Positions 21,719 to 29,829 of a stretch of 29,829 bases of DNA are shown in pieces (the first letter of the stretch is position 1; each line of letters starts with the position of its first letter). The translations under genes were made by a program, and so were the position numbers. The notes under the pieces are model-generated. The model saw only the letters and a program-made list of their open reading frames with translations, was not told where the DNA came from and did not search any database. Origin of the DNA: an uncultured Collinsella sp. (GTDB lineage Bacteria > Actinomycetota > Coriobacteriia > Coriobacteriales > Coriobacteriaceae); assembly GCA_900545555.1 (NCBI GenBank), contig UQZI01000021.1:1-29829 (forward strand), in the 5' to 3' direction.

Positions 21719-23068
21719 CTACTCCACAACATGGCCGATAAGCTCATAGCAGAAGCTATCGGTAAACTCGACCGTCAGAATATCGCCCACGGACGCCTCG
21801 CTGGCGTCCAAGTGCACCGCGCCATCGGAATCGGGCGCCTGGAACCAAGCATGGCCGATCAGCTCGGCGCCGTCCTCGGTCTCCTCGATGCCGTCGACGA
21901 TCACCTGGGCGCGCTCGCCCACATGTGCGGCGGTGGCGGCAAAACCGAGCGACTCGGCCAGGTCCATGGCCTCCTGGGCGCGCTCGAGCTTGACCTCCTC
22001 ATCGACCTGACCCTCCATCTTGGCGGCCAGGCTGCCCTCCTCCTGCGAGTAGGCAAAGACGCTCGTGTAGTCAAAGCCGACGGTGTCCATAAAGTCGATA
22101 AGGTCGCGGAACTCGTCGTCGGTCTCGGTCGGAAAGCCGACCATGGCCGTGGAACGGATCACGATGCCGGGGATACGCTCACGCAGATCGCGGAACAGGT
22201 CCTCGAGCTCCTGGCGCGAACCAGAACGGCGCATAGCCTTGAGGATGCGCGCGTCGCAGTGCTGCACGGGGATATCGATATAAGGCAGCACCTCGGGCGT
22301 ATCGCGAATCGTATCGATAAGCTCGTCGGTCATGCCCTCGGGCTGCAGATAGAGCACGCGGACCCAGACGTTGTGCGGGCGCACGGCCTCGGCGACGGCA
22401 TGCAGCAGCTGCGCCAGATTGCGCGGCGAGCCATCGGTGACGTCTTCGTCGGCAAAGTCGGTGCCCCAAATACCCGTGTCCTGGCCAATCAGCACGATCT
22501 CGCGCACACCGCCGGCAACCAGGTCGCGCACCTCGGAGATAATGCTCTCGGCATTGCGCGAGTGATAACGACCGCGGATATACGGGATCATGCAGAAGCT
22601 GCAGAAACGGTTGCAGCCATCGGAAATCTTGACGTAGGCGACAGCGCCCTCGACAGTGCGCTTGACCTGTGGAATATAGGCAGCGATCTCACGCTCGACA
22701 CCCAGCACGCCATCGATGACCGCAACGATACCGTCCTCCTCGTCGGCCTTCACAAAGGCAGCGACCTCGGGCAGCTCGTCAGGCAGGTCGTCGCCATAAC
22801 GCGACGGCACGCAACCGCACATGACGATGGGACAGGAGCGAACGCCGTCCTGAACCTCGTTGGCGAGCTCGAGCGTGGTCTCGATGCTCTCGGACGTTGC
22901 GGAGGCGAGGAACGAGCATGTATTGACGATGGCGATATCGGCATCCTGTGGGTCGAATGCCTCCTCGTAGCCCGCGGCGGTCAAAAGAGAACGCATGCGG
23001 TCGGTGTCAACCTCGTTCTTAGCGCACCCGAGGGTGATGTAGAGCACGGAGCCCAACGGTGTATCCAT
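21719..23068 (-). CDS. rimO: ribosomal protein uS12 methylthiotransferase
   Basis: A 449-residue radical SAM enzyme that methylthiolates an aspartate of ribosomal protein S12. The N-terminal domain opens with YITLGCAKNEVD, diagnostic of RimO rather than MiaB, and holds Cys15, Cys51 and Cys86. The radical SAM cluster is Cys152-x3-Cys156-x2-Cys159 (GCNRFCSFC). A TRAM domain is at the end. AAAGGA is 12 bases from the ATG at 23068, a long spacing, so translation from this start may be weak. The stop is nine bases from pgsA. Confidence 0.95.
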   Translation of the reverse strand: MDTPLGSVLYITLGCAKNEVDTDRMRSLLTAAGYEEAFDPQDADIAIVNTCSFLASATSESIETTLELANEVQDGVRSCPIVMCGCVPSRYGDDLPDELPEVAAFVKADEEDGIVAVIDGVLGVEREIAAYIPQVKRTVEGAVAYVKISDGCNRFCSFCMIPYIRGRYHSRNAESIISEVRDLVAGGVREIVLIGQDTGIWGTDFADEDVTDGSPRNLAQLLHAVAEAVRPHNVWVRVLYLQPEGMTDELIDTIRDTPEVLPYIDIPVQHCDARILKAMRRSGSRQELEDLFRDLRERIPGIVIRSTAMVGFPTETDDEFRDLIDFMDTVGFDYTSVFAYSQEEGSLAAKMEGQVDEEVKLERAQEAMDLAESLGFAATAAHVGERAQVIVDGIEETEDGAELIGHAWFQAPDSDGAVHLDASEASVGDILTVEFTDSFCYELIGHVVE

Positions 23069-23095
23069 GTTGGAGAGCAGTCCTTTCGAATGATA

Positions 23096-23593
23096 TTAGC
23101 GGTAGTTGGTGAACTGCAGCGGCTGGCCGTAGTCCTGGTCGCGCAGGAACTGAATCACGGTCTGCAACGCGTCCTTCGAAGCAGAGGAAACACGCAGCTT
23201 GTCGGCCTCGATAGTCACCTTGACCTTGAGCTTTTGGTCCTTGATGTCCTTATTGATCTTCTTGGCGGTTGCCTGGTCGATACCCTCGACGATATGGCCG
23301 AGCACGCGCACGGTGCCGCCCGATGCCGCCTGCGGAGCATCCCACGAGACAGCCTTGAGGTCGATGCCGCGCTTGATGAGCTTGGAGCTCAGCACGTCGA
23401 TAATCTGCTTGGAGACAAAGTCGGCCGGGGCGTTGATCGTAAAGAGCTTGTCGCCCTTCGAAAGCTCGATCGTGGCGCCGGAATCCTTCAGGTCATAGCG
23501 CTGGGAAATCTCGCGCGTGGTTTGCTGGAAGGCGTTGTCGACCTCTTGCATGTTGACCTCGGACACGACGTCGAAGCTGGAATCTTTAGCCAT
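23096..23593 (-). CDS. yajQ: YajQ family nucleotide-binding protein
   Basis: A 165-residue protein of the YajQ family, with two ferredoxin-like domains. Homologues bind nucleotides or RNA, and one Xanthomonas member binds cyclic di-GMP; the role in Gram-positives is unknown. It opens with the typical SSFDVVSEVNMQEVDNAFQQ and has SQRYDLKDSGATIEL and VKVTIEADKLRVSS. AAAGGA precedes the ATG. It lies between the RodZ-like gene and rimO, with gaps of 26 and 27 bases and no terminator, so it is in the same operon. Confidence 0.93.
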   Translation of the reverse strand: MAKDSSFDVVSEVNMQEVDNAFQQTTREISQRYDLKDSGATIELSKGDKLFTINAPADFVSKQIIDVLSSKLIKRGIDLKAVSWDAPQAASGGTVRVLGHIVEGIDQATAKKINKDIKDQKLKVKVTIEADKLRVSSASKDALQTVIQFLRDQDYGQPLQFTNYR

Positions 23594-23619
23594 GATGTTT
23601 CCTTTCGCGTACGAGCGGC

Positions 23620-25113
23620 TTAGTAGCTATCGTACGAATAGTCGGTAGAATCGGTGGGCGTCTGGCCGTCAGTTGCGGTATCGGCGCCATCCGTGGACTG
23701 GGCATCGGTGCCGTCGGTGGTGTCGGTACCATCAGAACTTTCACCATTCTCGGAACCAGTCGTCTCCTTCTTGGGAACGGTGATCGTCACACGCGCCACG
23801 CCCGAGGTCTTGGTATCGTAACGGACCTTTTCGCCGTTCTTGGTAACGGTGACATCGGAAGGCTTGGACGTGGTGATCTCGATCGAGGACTCGGGCGTGT
23901 ACTCCTGCTCAAAGGGGCCAGTCGCCTGAGCGCCATAGACCGACTTTCCGTCGACCTTGACCTCAATCCACGCGGTCTTTCCCTTGGCAACGGAGACCTT
24001 AACCTTTGTGACCTCGTTCTCTTCCTTCTTGGCCGTCGTCTTGGTGGCGTCCGAATTGGTCGACTCATCCGTCGCCTCATCGGTGTCTTCGTCCTCGTCG
24101 ACCGTTTCGGTCTTCTTAGAAGACTTCTTGGGCGTCGTCTTGGTAGTAGTGGGCGTCTCGGGCGTGGTCTCGGGCGTCGAAGATGCGCAGCCGCGCAGAA
24201 GTACCACGATGAGCACGATCAGCAGCAACGCCACGACACCGATGCCGGCGTAGACGATACGCGGATCGAGACCGTTGTTTTGAGGAGTACGGGAACCGCC
24301 GCGTCCACGACTGGAACTGCTGCGGCCGCCTCCCTGAGGCATACGACCACGATTGCTGTCGGAACGGCCGCGATAGCCACCCTGGCCCTGAGGGCCGCGC
24401 TGACCCGAGCGGGGCACAAGTTCACCGCGGCCTTGATAGCCACGCTGGCCCGCACGCGGAGCCGAAGAGCGCTGGCCATACGGCTGTGATTGAGAGCGAA
24501 GACGCGGCGTCACCTGCGTGGCATCGGCGTCCGCATAGCCGCCGCGAGCACGACCGGCAGAGACACCACGGTAGCCACGATCGGAATAGCCGCCGTCGCC
24601 GTAGCCGACACGGGGATCGCGCACCACACCGCGGGCAGCGGGAAGCGCACGATCGTCGGGCATAGGCGTGCTGCGGAAACGATCGCGCTGAGAACGGATT
24701 TCCTCACTGGACCCCGTCTCGGTAATATAGCCAGCCTGCTGCGGACGCTGACCATAACGCGTTGAGCGACCACCCTGAACCATCAGGAAGCGCCCGTTAT
24801 CGACAGAGGAACGCGAATTGACGTAGCCGGCGGCGTCCTGAAAACGACCGCCCTGCTGCGACGTCTCGCGTTCGTATGCCATCAGGTCGTCAAAGTAGGC
24901 ATTGACGACCTCGCGCGGATTGAGGCCCAAAAAACGAGCATAGCTCGAAATCATGCCCTGCGCATAGCCGCGCGGCGGCATCGAAGCAAAGTTACCGGTC
25001 TCGAAAAACTCGATGATCTGCGGCCTGATTTTGATGGTGTTGGCGACCTGCTGAATGGAAAGGCCCATTCGGCGACGCTGCTCGAGCAGCATGTCACCAA
25101 AGCGTGCAGCCAT
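23620..25113 (-). CDS. RodZ-like helix-turn-helix membrane protein
   Basis: A 497-residue bitopic membrane protein. Residues about 5-75 form the HTH_25 domain that binds MreB in RodZ. Residues about 160-275 are low in complexity, rich in Arg, Gly, Ser and Gln with many RG pairs. A membrane helix covers about 286-307, followed by a cysteine at 309. The external part has Thr/Lys and Asp/Glu/Thr stretches, then a RodZ C-terminal (DUF4115-like) beta domain (about 370-455: VSVAKGKTAWIEVKVDGKSV). It ends in an acidic, Thr-rich tail closing YSYDSY. The ATG overlaps the ftsK TGA by one base, with GGAGG six bases upstream. It probably scaffolds cell shape or division. No mreB is in the window. The RG-rich linker is unusual for RodZ. 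Confidence 0.85.
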   Translation of the reverse strand: MAARFGDMLLEQRRRMGLSIQQVANTIKIRPQIIEFFETGNFASMPPRGYAQGMISSYARFLGLNPREVVNAYFDDLMAYERETSQQGGRFQDAAGYVNSRSSVDNGRFLMVQGGRSTRYGQRPQQAGYITETGSSEEIRSQRDRFRSTPMPDDRALPAARGVVRDPRVGYGDGGYSDRGYRGVSAGRARGGYADADATQVTPRLRSQSQPYGQRSSAPRAGQRGYQGRGELVPRSGQRGPQGQGGYRGRSDSNRGRMPQGGGRSSSSRGRGGSRTPQNNGLDPRIVYAGIGVVALLLIVLIVVLLRGCASSTPETTPETPTTTKTTPKKSSKKTETVDEDEDTDEATDESTNSDATKTTAKKEENEVTKVKVSVAKGKTAWIEVKVDGKSVYGAQATGPFEQEYTPESSIEITTSKPSDVTVTKNGEKVRYDTKTSGVARVTITVPKKETTGSENGESSDGTDTTDGTDAQSTDGADTATDGQTPTDSTDYSYDSY

Positions 25114-27890
25114 CAGAATCCTCCAAACTCACGATCTTCACGTGCCATCTCGGCGTCGACAGATTCCAGCGCGGCAAGCCCCTCCTCGTCCAACAGGACC
25201 TCGCGCGGCTTGGAACCGTCGGGCGGGCCGACGACACCCTTTTCTTCCAGCATGTCCATAATACGCCCGGCACGCGCATAGCCAACCTTCAGACGACGTT
25301 GCAGGCCAGATGTGGAGCCAAGCTGCGATTCCACCACAATATGGGCGGCTTCCCAAATGAGTGGATCATCGTCTTGCGGCTCGGCTACTCCGGTGCGGAC
25401 AATGCCGCCGCCACCAGCCATGGACATGGAAGCGGGCGCCACGGCGGACAGAATCTCCTCGTGGTAGTTGGGCTCGCTCTGCGACTTGACGAACTCGACA
25501 ATCTCGTTGATTTCGTCGTCCGAGACAAAGCAGCCCTGGATACGGCGGGGCTTGCCCCAGTCGACCTTGGAGAACAGCATGTCGCCCAAACCGGTGAGCT
25601 TCTCGGCACCCATCTGGTCGATGATGACGCGCGAGTCGATGCCCGTGGCGACGTTAAAGGCGATGCGGTTGGTGATGTTGGCCTTGATAAGGCCCGTCAC
25701 CACGTTGGAGCTGGGGCGCTGCGTGGCAACGATAAGGTGAATACCGGCGGCACGGCCCAGCTGTGCAATACGAACGATCGAGGCCTCGACATCCTTACCG
25801 GCGACCATCATCAGGTCAGAGAGCTCGTCAATGATAATGACCAGGTAGGGCATCTTTTGCGGCGGGTTGTCGTAATGCTCAAACTCGCCAGCAGCCTGCT
25901 TTTCGTTGTAGGTCGAGATCTTACGGACGTTGAGACGCTCGAAGACCTTCAGGCGACGCTCCATCTCGGACACAGCCCATTGCAGAGCGCTCGCGGCCTG
26001 CTTAGGCTCGGTCACCACGGGCACATAGAGATGCGGCAGACCGTTATAGCCCGCAAGCTCGACGCGCTTGGGGTCGACCATAATCAGGCGAACGTCCTCG
26101 GGAAGGGCGCGCATGAGCAAGGTCGTGATGATGGAGTTGATCATCACCGACTTACCAGAACCGGTCGTACCGGCAATCAACAGGTGAGGCATCTTGGCGA
26201 GGTCGGCGACAACCGGCGTGCCCTCGGCGTCGCGGCCGATGGCGAGCTCGAGCGGACCGCCCTTCACATAGGGCAGCACGTCGCCCAGATTGACGTTCTG
26301 GCGCTTGCGGTTGGGAATCTCGATACCAACGAGAGAGGTGCCGGGGATCGGCGCGAAGATGCGCACCGACTGGGCGGCAAGCGAAAGCGCAATATCGTCC
26401 TCGAGGCTCGAGATCTTGCTCACGCGCTCGCCCTCACCGGGCTGCAGCTTAAAGGTCGTCACCGTGGGGCCGGCGATCCAGCCGACCACGCGGGCACTGC
26501 GGCCAAACTCAAGCAAGGTGGATTGCAGTGACTCAGCGGTCTGCTCCAGCTCCTTGTCCGAAGACGCGGCGGAAGCCGACTGCGGGTTGGCATGCAGGAT
26601 TTCGAGCGGCGGAAGCTTGAGGCCGTCCTCCTCTTCGCCCTCGTTATCTGCGGCGCCGTCGTCCACTCCCCCATCACGAGCCGCAGCCGATTCGATAACA
26701 CTCGTGGCAGGCGCACCGGCAACCTTGGGATGCTTCAGGAAGTCGGGAATCTGAGGTGCGGCCGAGACGGGATTCACGACAAACGGCGGCTCGGACTCGT
26801 CGATCTTATCGGAGTCGTCTTCCATCGAAAGCTGGCCGGTTACCTGGCCGCGCTTTGCATGGCGACGCGGCAGCAAAGTTGTCTTTGCGGTCTCAATCGG
26901 AGCCTCGTCGTCCTCGTCATCGCCCTCGGTGAGCTCAATCTCGCTATCGGACCAAGACGGGTCGGGCTCACTCGTATTGAGCTTAGGCGCAGACTTGCCC
27001 TTCTTGGCATGGCGGCGCGGCAACAGCGTGGTCTTGGCCCGCTCGGCTTCAACCGACTCGGATACGTCGACAAACGGGTCATCGTCCTCGTCGTCATCCA
27101 AAACCGGGTCGACATCGCCACCCATGACCGTGGTCACCGCGGCGTCAGTCCCCTTCTGGCGCAGAATGCTCAGGTGCGGACGAGCGACGCCGGGAACAGA
27201 CAGGGCCTCTTCATCGCCCCACGGGCTCGCATTGACATCGGCACGTCGACGCTCGGCAAAATCGGCAGCGCGATCGCGTGCGGAGCGCAAAACGCCACCC
27301 ACCGAAAAGCCGATAATGACCAAACCAACGACGACAAGCCCCAGCAAGACAACCATGGCGATAGGTTTACCCAGGGCGTTTTGCAAGGCACTTGCGATAA
27401 AGGCGCCAATGTAGCCGCCCGACACGGAAAGGTTCTGCGGCGTAAACATAAGGTCGCACGAATCGCTCGTGCCCGGCACCATCAGCGAAAGAATGGAGAC
27501 GACGGCGATAAAGACCACGGCGCCGCCCGCGACAGAGCGCACGTTGAGCGGCGAGTCCTCACCCAAAAAGAGCGTGGCGGCAAACAGCAAGATGACGATC
27601 GGCAGCACGTAGGCGCCCAGACCAAAGCCCAGGTGGTAGAAACCGGCAACCGCAGCCGTCACGGGCGCTGTTGCCGGAGAGATCACGGCAATGAAGGACG
27701 CGATCGCCAAAACGGCGATGACCACACCGGCGATATCGCGATTGGCCGAAGGCTCGACCAAGGGCTCAAAATCGTCGAAGTCTGCCTCATGGCCCTTATT
27801 GGCACGCAGATGGGAACCGGCACCCTTAGCAGATGCCGGTTGGTTGTTGGCTTTATTGCCTTTGGCGTTTTGTGCAGATCCGCGCGCCAA
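25113..27890 (-). CDS. ftsK: DNA translocase FtsK/SpoIIIE
   Basis: A 925-residue ATP-driven DNA pump that clears chromosome ends from the division septum. Residues about 52-205 hold the N-terminal membrane helices. Residues 206-430 are an acidic linker that contains the 12-residue motif AKTTLLPRRHAK twice (285-296 and 335-346). The motor has Walker A GTTGSGKS at 574-581 and Walker B IIIDELSDLMM. A gamma winged-helix domain that reads chromosome-orienting sites ends the protein. The start is a TTG at 27890, two bases after the rnj stop, with GGAGG six bases upstream. It is coupled to the RodZ-like gene by a one-base overlap. Confidence 0.96.
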   Translation of the reverse strand: MARGSAQNAKGNKANNQPASAKGAGSHLRANKGHEADFDDFEPLVEPSANRDIAGVVIAVLAIASFIAVISPATAPVTAAVAGFYHLGFGLGAYVLPIVILLFAATLFLGEDSPLNVRSVAGGAVVFIAVVSILSLMVPGTSDSCDLMFTPQNLSVSGGYIGAFIASALQNALGKPIAMVVLLGLVVVGLVIIGFSVGGVLRSARDRAADFAERRRADVNASPWGDEEALSVPGVARPHLSILRQKGTDAAVTTVMGGDVDPVLDDDEDDDPFVDVSESVEAERAKTTLLPRRHAKKGKSAPKLNTSEPDPSWSDSEIELTEGDDEDDEAPIETAKTTLLPRRHAKRGQVTGQLSMEDDSDKIDESEPPFVVNPVSAAPQIPDFLKHPKVAGAPATSVIESAAARDGGVDDGAADNEGEEEDGLKLPPLEILHANPQSASAASSDKELEQTAESLQSTLLEFGRSARVVGWIAGPTVTTFKLQPGEGERVSKISSLEDDIALSLAAQSVRIFAPIPGTSLVGIEIPNRKRQNVNLGDVLPYVKGGPLELAIGRDAEGTPVVADLAKMPHLLIAGTTGSGKSVMINSIITTLLMRALPEDVRLIMVDPKRVELAGYNGLPHLYVPVVTEPKQAASALQWAVSEMERRLKVFERLNVRKISTYNEKQAAGEFEHYDNPPQKMPYLVIIIDELSDLMMVAGKDVEASIVRIAQLGRAAGIHLIVATQRPSSNVVTGLIKANITNRIAFNVATGIDSRVIIDQMGAEKLTGLGDMLFSKVDWGKPRRIQGCFVSDDEINEIVEFVKSQSEPNYHEEILSAVAPASMSMAGGGGIVRTGVAEPQDDDPLIWEAAHIVVESQLGSTSGLQRRLKVGYARAGRIMDMLEEKGVVGPPDGSKPREVLLDEEGLAALESVDAEMAREDREFGGF

Positions 27891-27891
27891 A

Positions 27892-29562
27892 CTAAACCTC
27901 CATGACGACCGGGATGATCATCGGACGGGTACGCGTACGGCTCCAAATGAAGTTGGAGAGCGAATCGCGCACGGCCTTGCGAATGGCATCGGAGCCGCTG
28001 CTGGTAAAGCTGAACTTGCCCTTCTCGATCGTCTTCATAATGGATGCGGAGGCATCCTCGGAGAACTGGTCGTCGATGGCAAACGAGACGCCGCGGCCCG
28101 AGAACTCGATGGCCTCGATCTTCTTGTGTTTGAGGGAGACGATGGCAACGGCCGTGACCATACCGTCGTTGGCGAGCTTCTGGCGATCGCGCAGGACGAT
28201 GGGGTCGGTATCGCCGATACGCAGGCCGTCGACGTAAACGACACCGGACTCGACGGGCGTACCGCGCTTGACGATACCACCGCGCATCTCGAGCGTGTCG
28301 CCGTTATCGAGGATAAAGATATGATCGTCCTTGATGCCCATCTTGCGCGCCAGCTGGGCATGGGCGCGCAGATGCACGGCCTCACCGTGAACCGGCATAA
28401 AATACGTGGGCTTGGCCATGGCCATCAGGAGCTTGAGCTCCTCCTGGCTACCGTGACCCGAGACGTGGACGAGAGCGCGGTTCTTATCCCACACGTCGCA
28501 GCCGAGCTTGGCCAGGCTGTTGACGACCTGCTGGACGGCCTTCTCGTTGCCAGGAACGGGAGTTGCCGAGAGGATAACGGTATCGCCCTCGTGGATGGAG
28601 AGCGTCTTGTGCTCGCCATTGGCCATGCGGGACAGGGCCGACAGCGGCTCGCCCTGCGAACCAGTGCACATGACGACGATCTTGTCGTCAGGCAGGTTAT
28701 CAATATCGAAGGCATCGATGATATCGGCATCATCGATGTTGAGATAACCGAGCTCGCGCGCCACGCGGGTGTTCGTGAGCATGGAGCGACCGGTCACAAC
28801 GACCTTACGGCCGCACTTGCGGGCGGCATCGCAGATCTGCTGCAGACGATGGATGTGGCTCGAGAACGACGCGACGAACACGCGACCCGGCGCGTTCTTG
28901 ATGGCGTGCAGCAGGTTGGGACCAACCTCGGCCTCGGACTTGGTAAAGCCGGGAACCGTGGCATTGGTGGAGTCGGAAAGCAGCAGGTCGATGCCCTGCT
29001 TTGCAAAGCGGCTGATAGCGGCATAATCGGGCGTGACGCCGTCGATGGGCGTCTGGTCGAGCTTAAAGTCGCCGGTGTGCATAACGGTGCCCTGATTGGT
29101 GCGGATGAACACGCCCAGAGCGCCGGGGATGGAGTGCGTCATCGAGAAGAAGTCGAGCGAGATGCCGCCGAGGTTGACATGGCTGCCGCCCTTGACCTCG
29201 CGGAACTTGGGTGCGCGGATGCGGAACTCAGAAAGCTTGCCCTCGATAAAGCCAAGCGTCAGCTTGCTCGAGAAGATGGGCACCTTATTGTTGAGGTCCT
29301 GCAGCAGATACGGAAGCGAACCGGTGTGGTCCTCGTGGCCGTGAGTGACGACGATACCACGGAGCTTCTCCTCGTTCTCCAGAACATAGGTGTAGTCGGG
29401 AAGCACCAGGTCGATACCAGGCTGGGAGTCATCCGGGAACATGAGGCCGGCGTCGACGAGCACCATGTCGTCGCCGCACTCGAAGACCGTCATATTCTTG
29501 CCGATGCCGTCAAGGCCGCCAAGCGGGATGATCTTCAAGGGAGATGATTTTTTAGCTGCCAT
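27892..29562 (-). CDS. rnj: ribonuclease J
   Basis: A 556-residue metallo-beta-lactamase and beta-CASP nuclease with 5'-to-3' exonuclease and endonuclease activity on RNA. The zinc motif HGHEDH is at 74-79, and VPVHGEAVHLRAHAQLA and SGHGSQEELK are in the beta-CASP and second metal regions. A C-terminal domain completes the usual length. The ATG at 29562 is odd: the nearest good site, AAAGGA, is 14 bases away, but upstream in-frame codons are blocked by a TAA. It is the first gene of rnj-ftsK-rodZ-yajQ-rimO-pgsA-cinA. With RNase Y it gives the full Gram-positive mRNA decay set. Confidence 0.96.
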   Translation of the reverse strand: MAAKKSSPLKIIPLGGLDGIGKNMTVFECGDDMVLVDAGLMFPDDSQPGIDLVLPDYTYVLENEEKLRGIVVTHGHEDHTGSLPYLLQDLNNKVPIFSSKLTLGFIEGKLSEFRIRAPKFREVKGGSHVNLGGISLDFFSMTHSIPGALGVFIRTNQGTVMHTGDFKLDQTPIDGVTPDYAAISRFAKQGIDLLLSDSTNATVPGFTKSEAEVGPNLLHAIKNAPGRVFVASFSSHIHRLQQICDAARKCGRKVVVTGRSMLTNTRVARELGYLNIDDADIIDAFDIDNLPDDKIVVMCTGSQGEPLSALSRMANGEHKTLSIHEGDTVILSATPVPGNEKAVQQVVNSLAKLGCDVWDKNRALVHVSGHGSQEELKLLMAMAKPTYFMPVHGEAVHLRAHAQLARKMGIKDDHIFILDNGDTLEMRGGIVKRGTPVESGVVYVDGLRIGDTDPIVLRDRQKLANDGMVTAVAIVSLKHKKIEAIEFSGRGVSFAIDDQFSEDASASIMKTIEKGKFSFTSSGSDAIRKAVRDSLSNFIWSRTRTRPMIIPVVMEV

Positions 29563-29650
29563 AGGTTAGTGTGGTTTCCTTTCTTCGAAACGGGTCTGGA
29601 ACAACCGACGGGGCGCTTCTGGCAAACCGACCGCCGGGAACGTACAAACA

Positions 29651-29670
29651 TGCATCGCAGAGTCGATGCA
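29651..29670. promoter_or_regulatory. palindrome in the rnj leader
   Basis: TGCATCG and CGATGCA (7-bp arms, six-base loop) lie about 90 bases before the rnj ATG. It could be an operator or a leader hairpin. I could not place the rnj promoter with confidence; TATCAT and TACTGT on the minus strand near 29680-29690 are candidate -10 boxes. Confidence 0.4.
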
Positions 29671-29810
29671 ATAACCACAGTATGATACCCATTTGCACAA
29701 CAACAGACCACCCATGCATGAAAGCCCCATCTGAACCGGTCTATCCCGTCGGTCTGGGGCCATCGGGGGCCGGGGCGGGTTAAGTTTGTCGCGAGTTCCG
29801 CACGCAAAGG

Positions 29811-29829
29811 AAAGCACTTAATGTGCTTT
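29811..29829 (-). terminator. possible terminator hairpin at the window edge
   Basis: AAAGCAC-TTAAT-GTGCTTT is a 7-bp hairpin at the very end. Read on the minus strand it continues CCTTTG. It may end a gene lying beyond the window, but the flank is cut off. Confidence 0.35.

Noticed and set aside
20582..23623. A 1013-codon open frame on the plus strand opposite cinA, pgsA, rimO and yajQ
   Set aside because: It is antisense to four well-supported genes and its translation resembles no protein family. Such frames arise from GC-rich third codon positions.

Overview
The window looks like a core chromosomal segment of a Coriobacteriia actinobacterium, most likely Collinsella or a close relative. 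This rests on gene content, gene order and moderately high GC, not on any marker comparison. Mycobacterial-type neighbourhoods are present: a PgsA-like enzyme, a GarA/OdhI-like FHA protein and FtsR lie together, and lexA, a LysM membrane protein and nrdR lie together. The right half also follows a Firmicute-like order (rnj, ftsK, rodZ, pgsA, cinA, recA, rny, spoVS, miaB, miaA, hflX). I see no phage, transposase, CRISPR array, rRNA or tRNA.

Layout. Positions 162-3960 (+) are a likely operon: CDP-alcohol phosphatidyltransferase, FHA protein, FtsR-type MerR regulator, apt and a secreted NlpC/P60 hydrolase, closed by a terminator at 3984. Positions 4048-5754 hold a convergent pair, a DegV protein (+) and a DUF1836 MerR-like regulator (-). 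They share a bidirectional terminator, and near-identical palindromes precede each gene. Next come trxB (-) and a divergent MGDG-synthase-type glycosyltransferase (+). The convergent gap 8204-8596 carries two large, related inverted-repeat elements with a conserved loop and different but self-complementary arms. This is the most unusual structure in the window.

Positions 8597-10799 are the DNA damage and nucleotide block: dut, nrdR and a LysM division-inhibitor candidate on the minus strand, facing lexA on the plus strand. Three LexA boxes spaced exactly 28 bp apart lie between them. lexA overlaps by one base a DUF1624 membrane acyltransferase gene, whose 3' end overlaps the 3' end of hflX.

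From 11488 to 29562 everything is on the minus strand. Reading in the direction of transcription: RNase J, FtsK, a RodZ-like protein, YajQ, RimO, PgsA and CinA (ending at a UUCG-loop hairpin); recA-recX from a promoter with a perfect SOS box in its spacer; RNase Y (long structured leader) with a GHKL ATPase; then spoVS, miaB, miaA and hflX. Many junctions overlap by one base, so translational coupling is likely. The themes are RNA decay (RNase J, RNase Y), tRNA and ribosome modification (MiaA, MiaB, RimO, HflX), SOS response and recombination (LexA, RecA, RecX), phospholipid synthesis and cell division or shape (FtsK, RodZ, the LysM protein).
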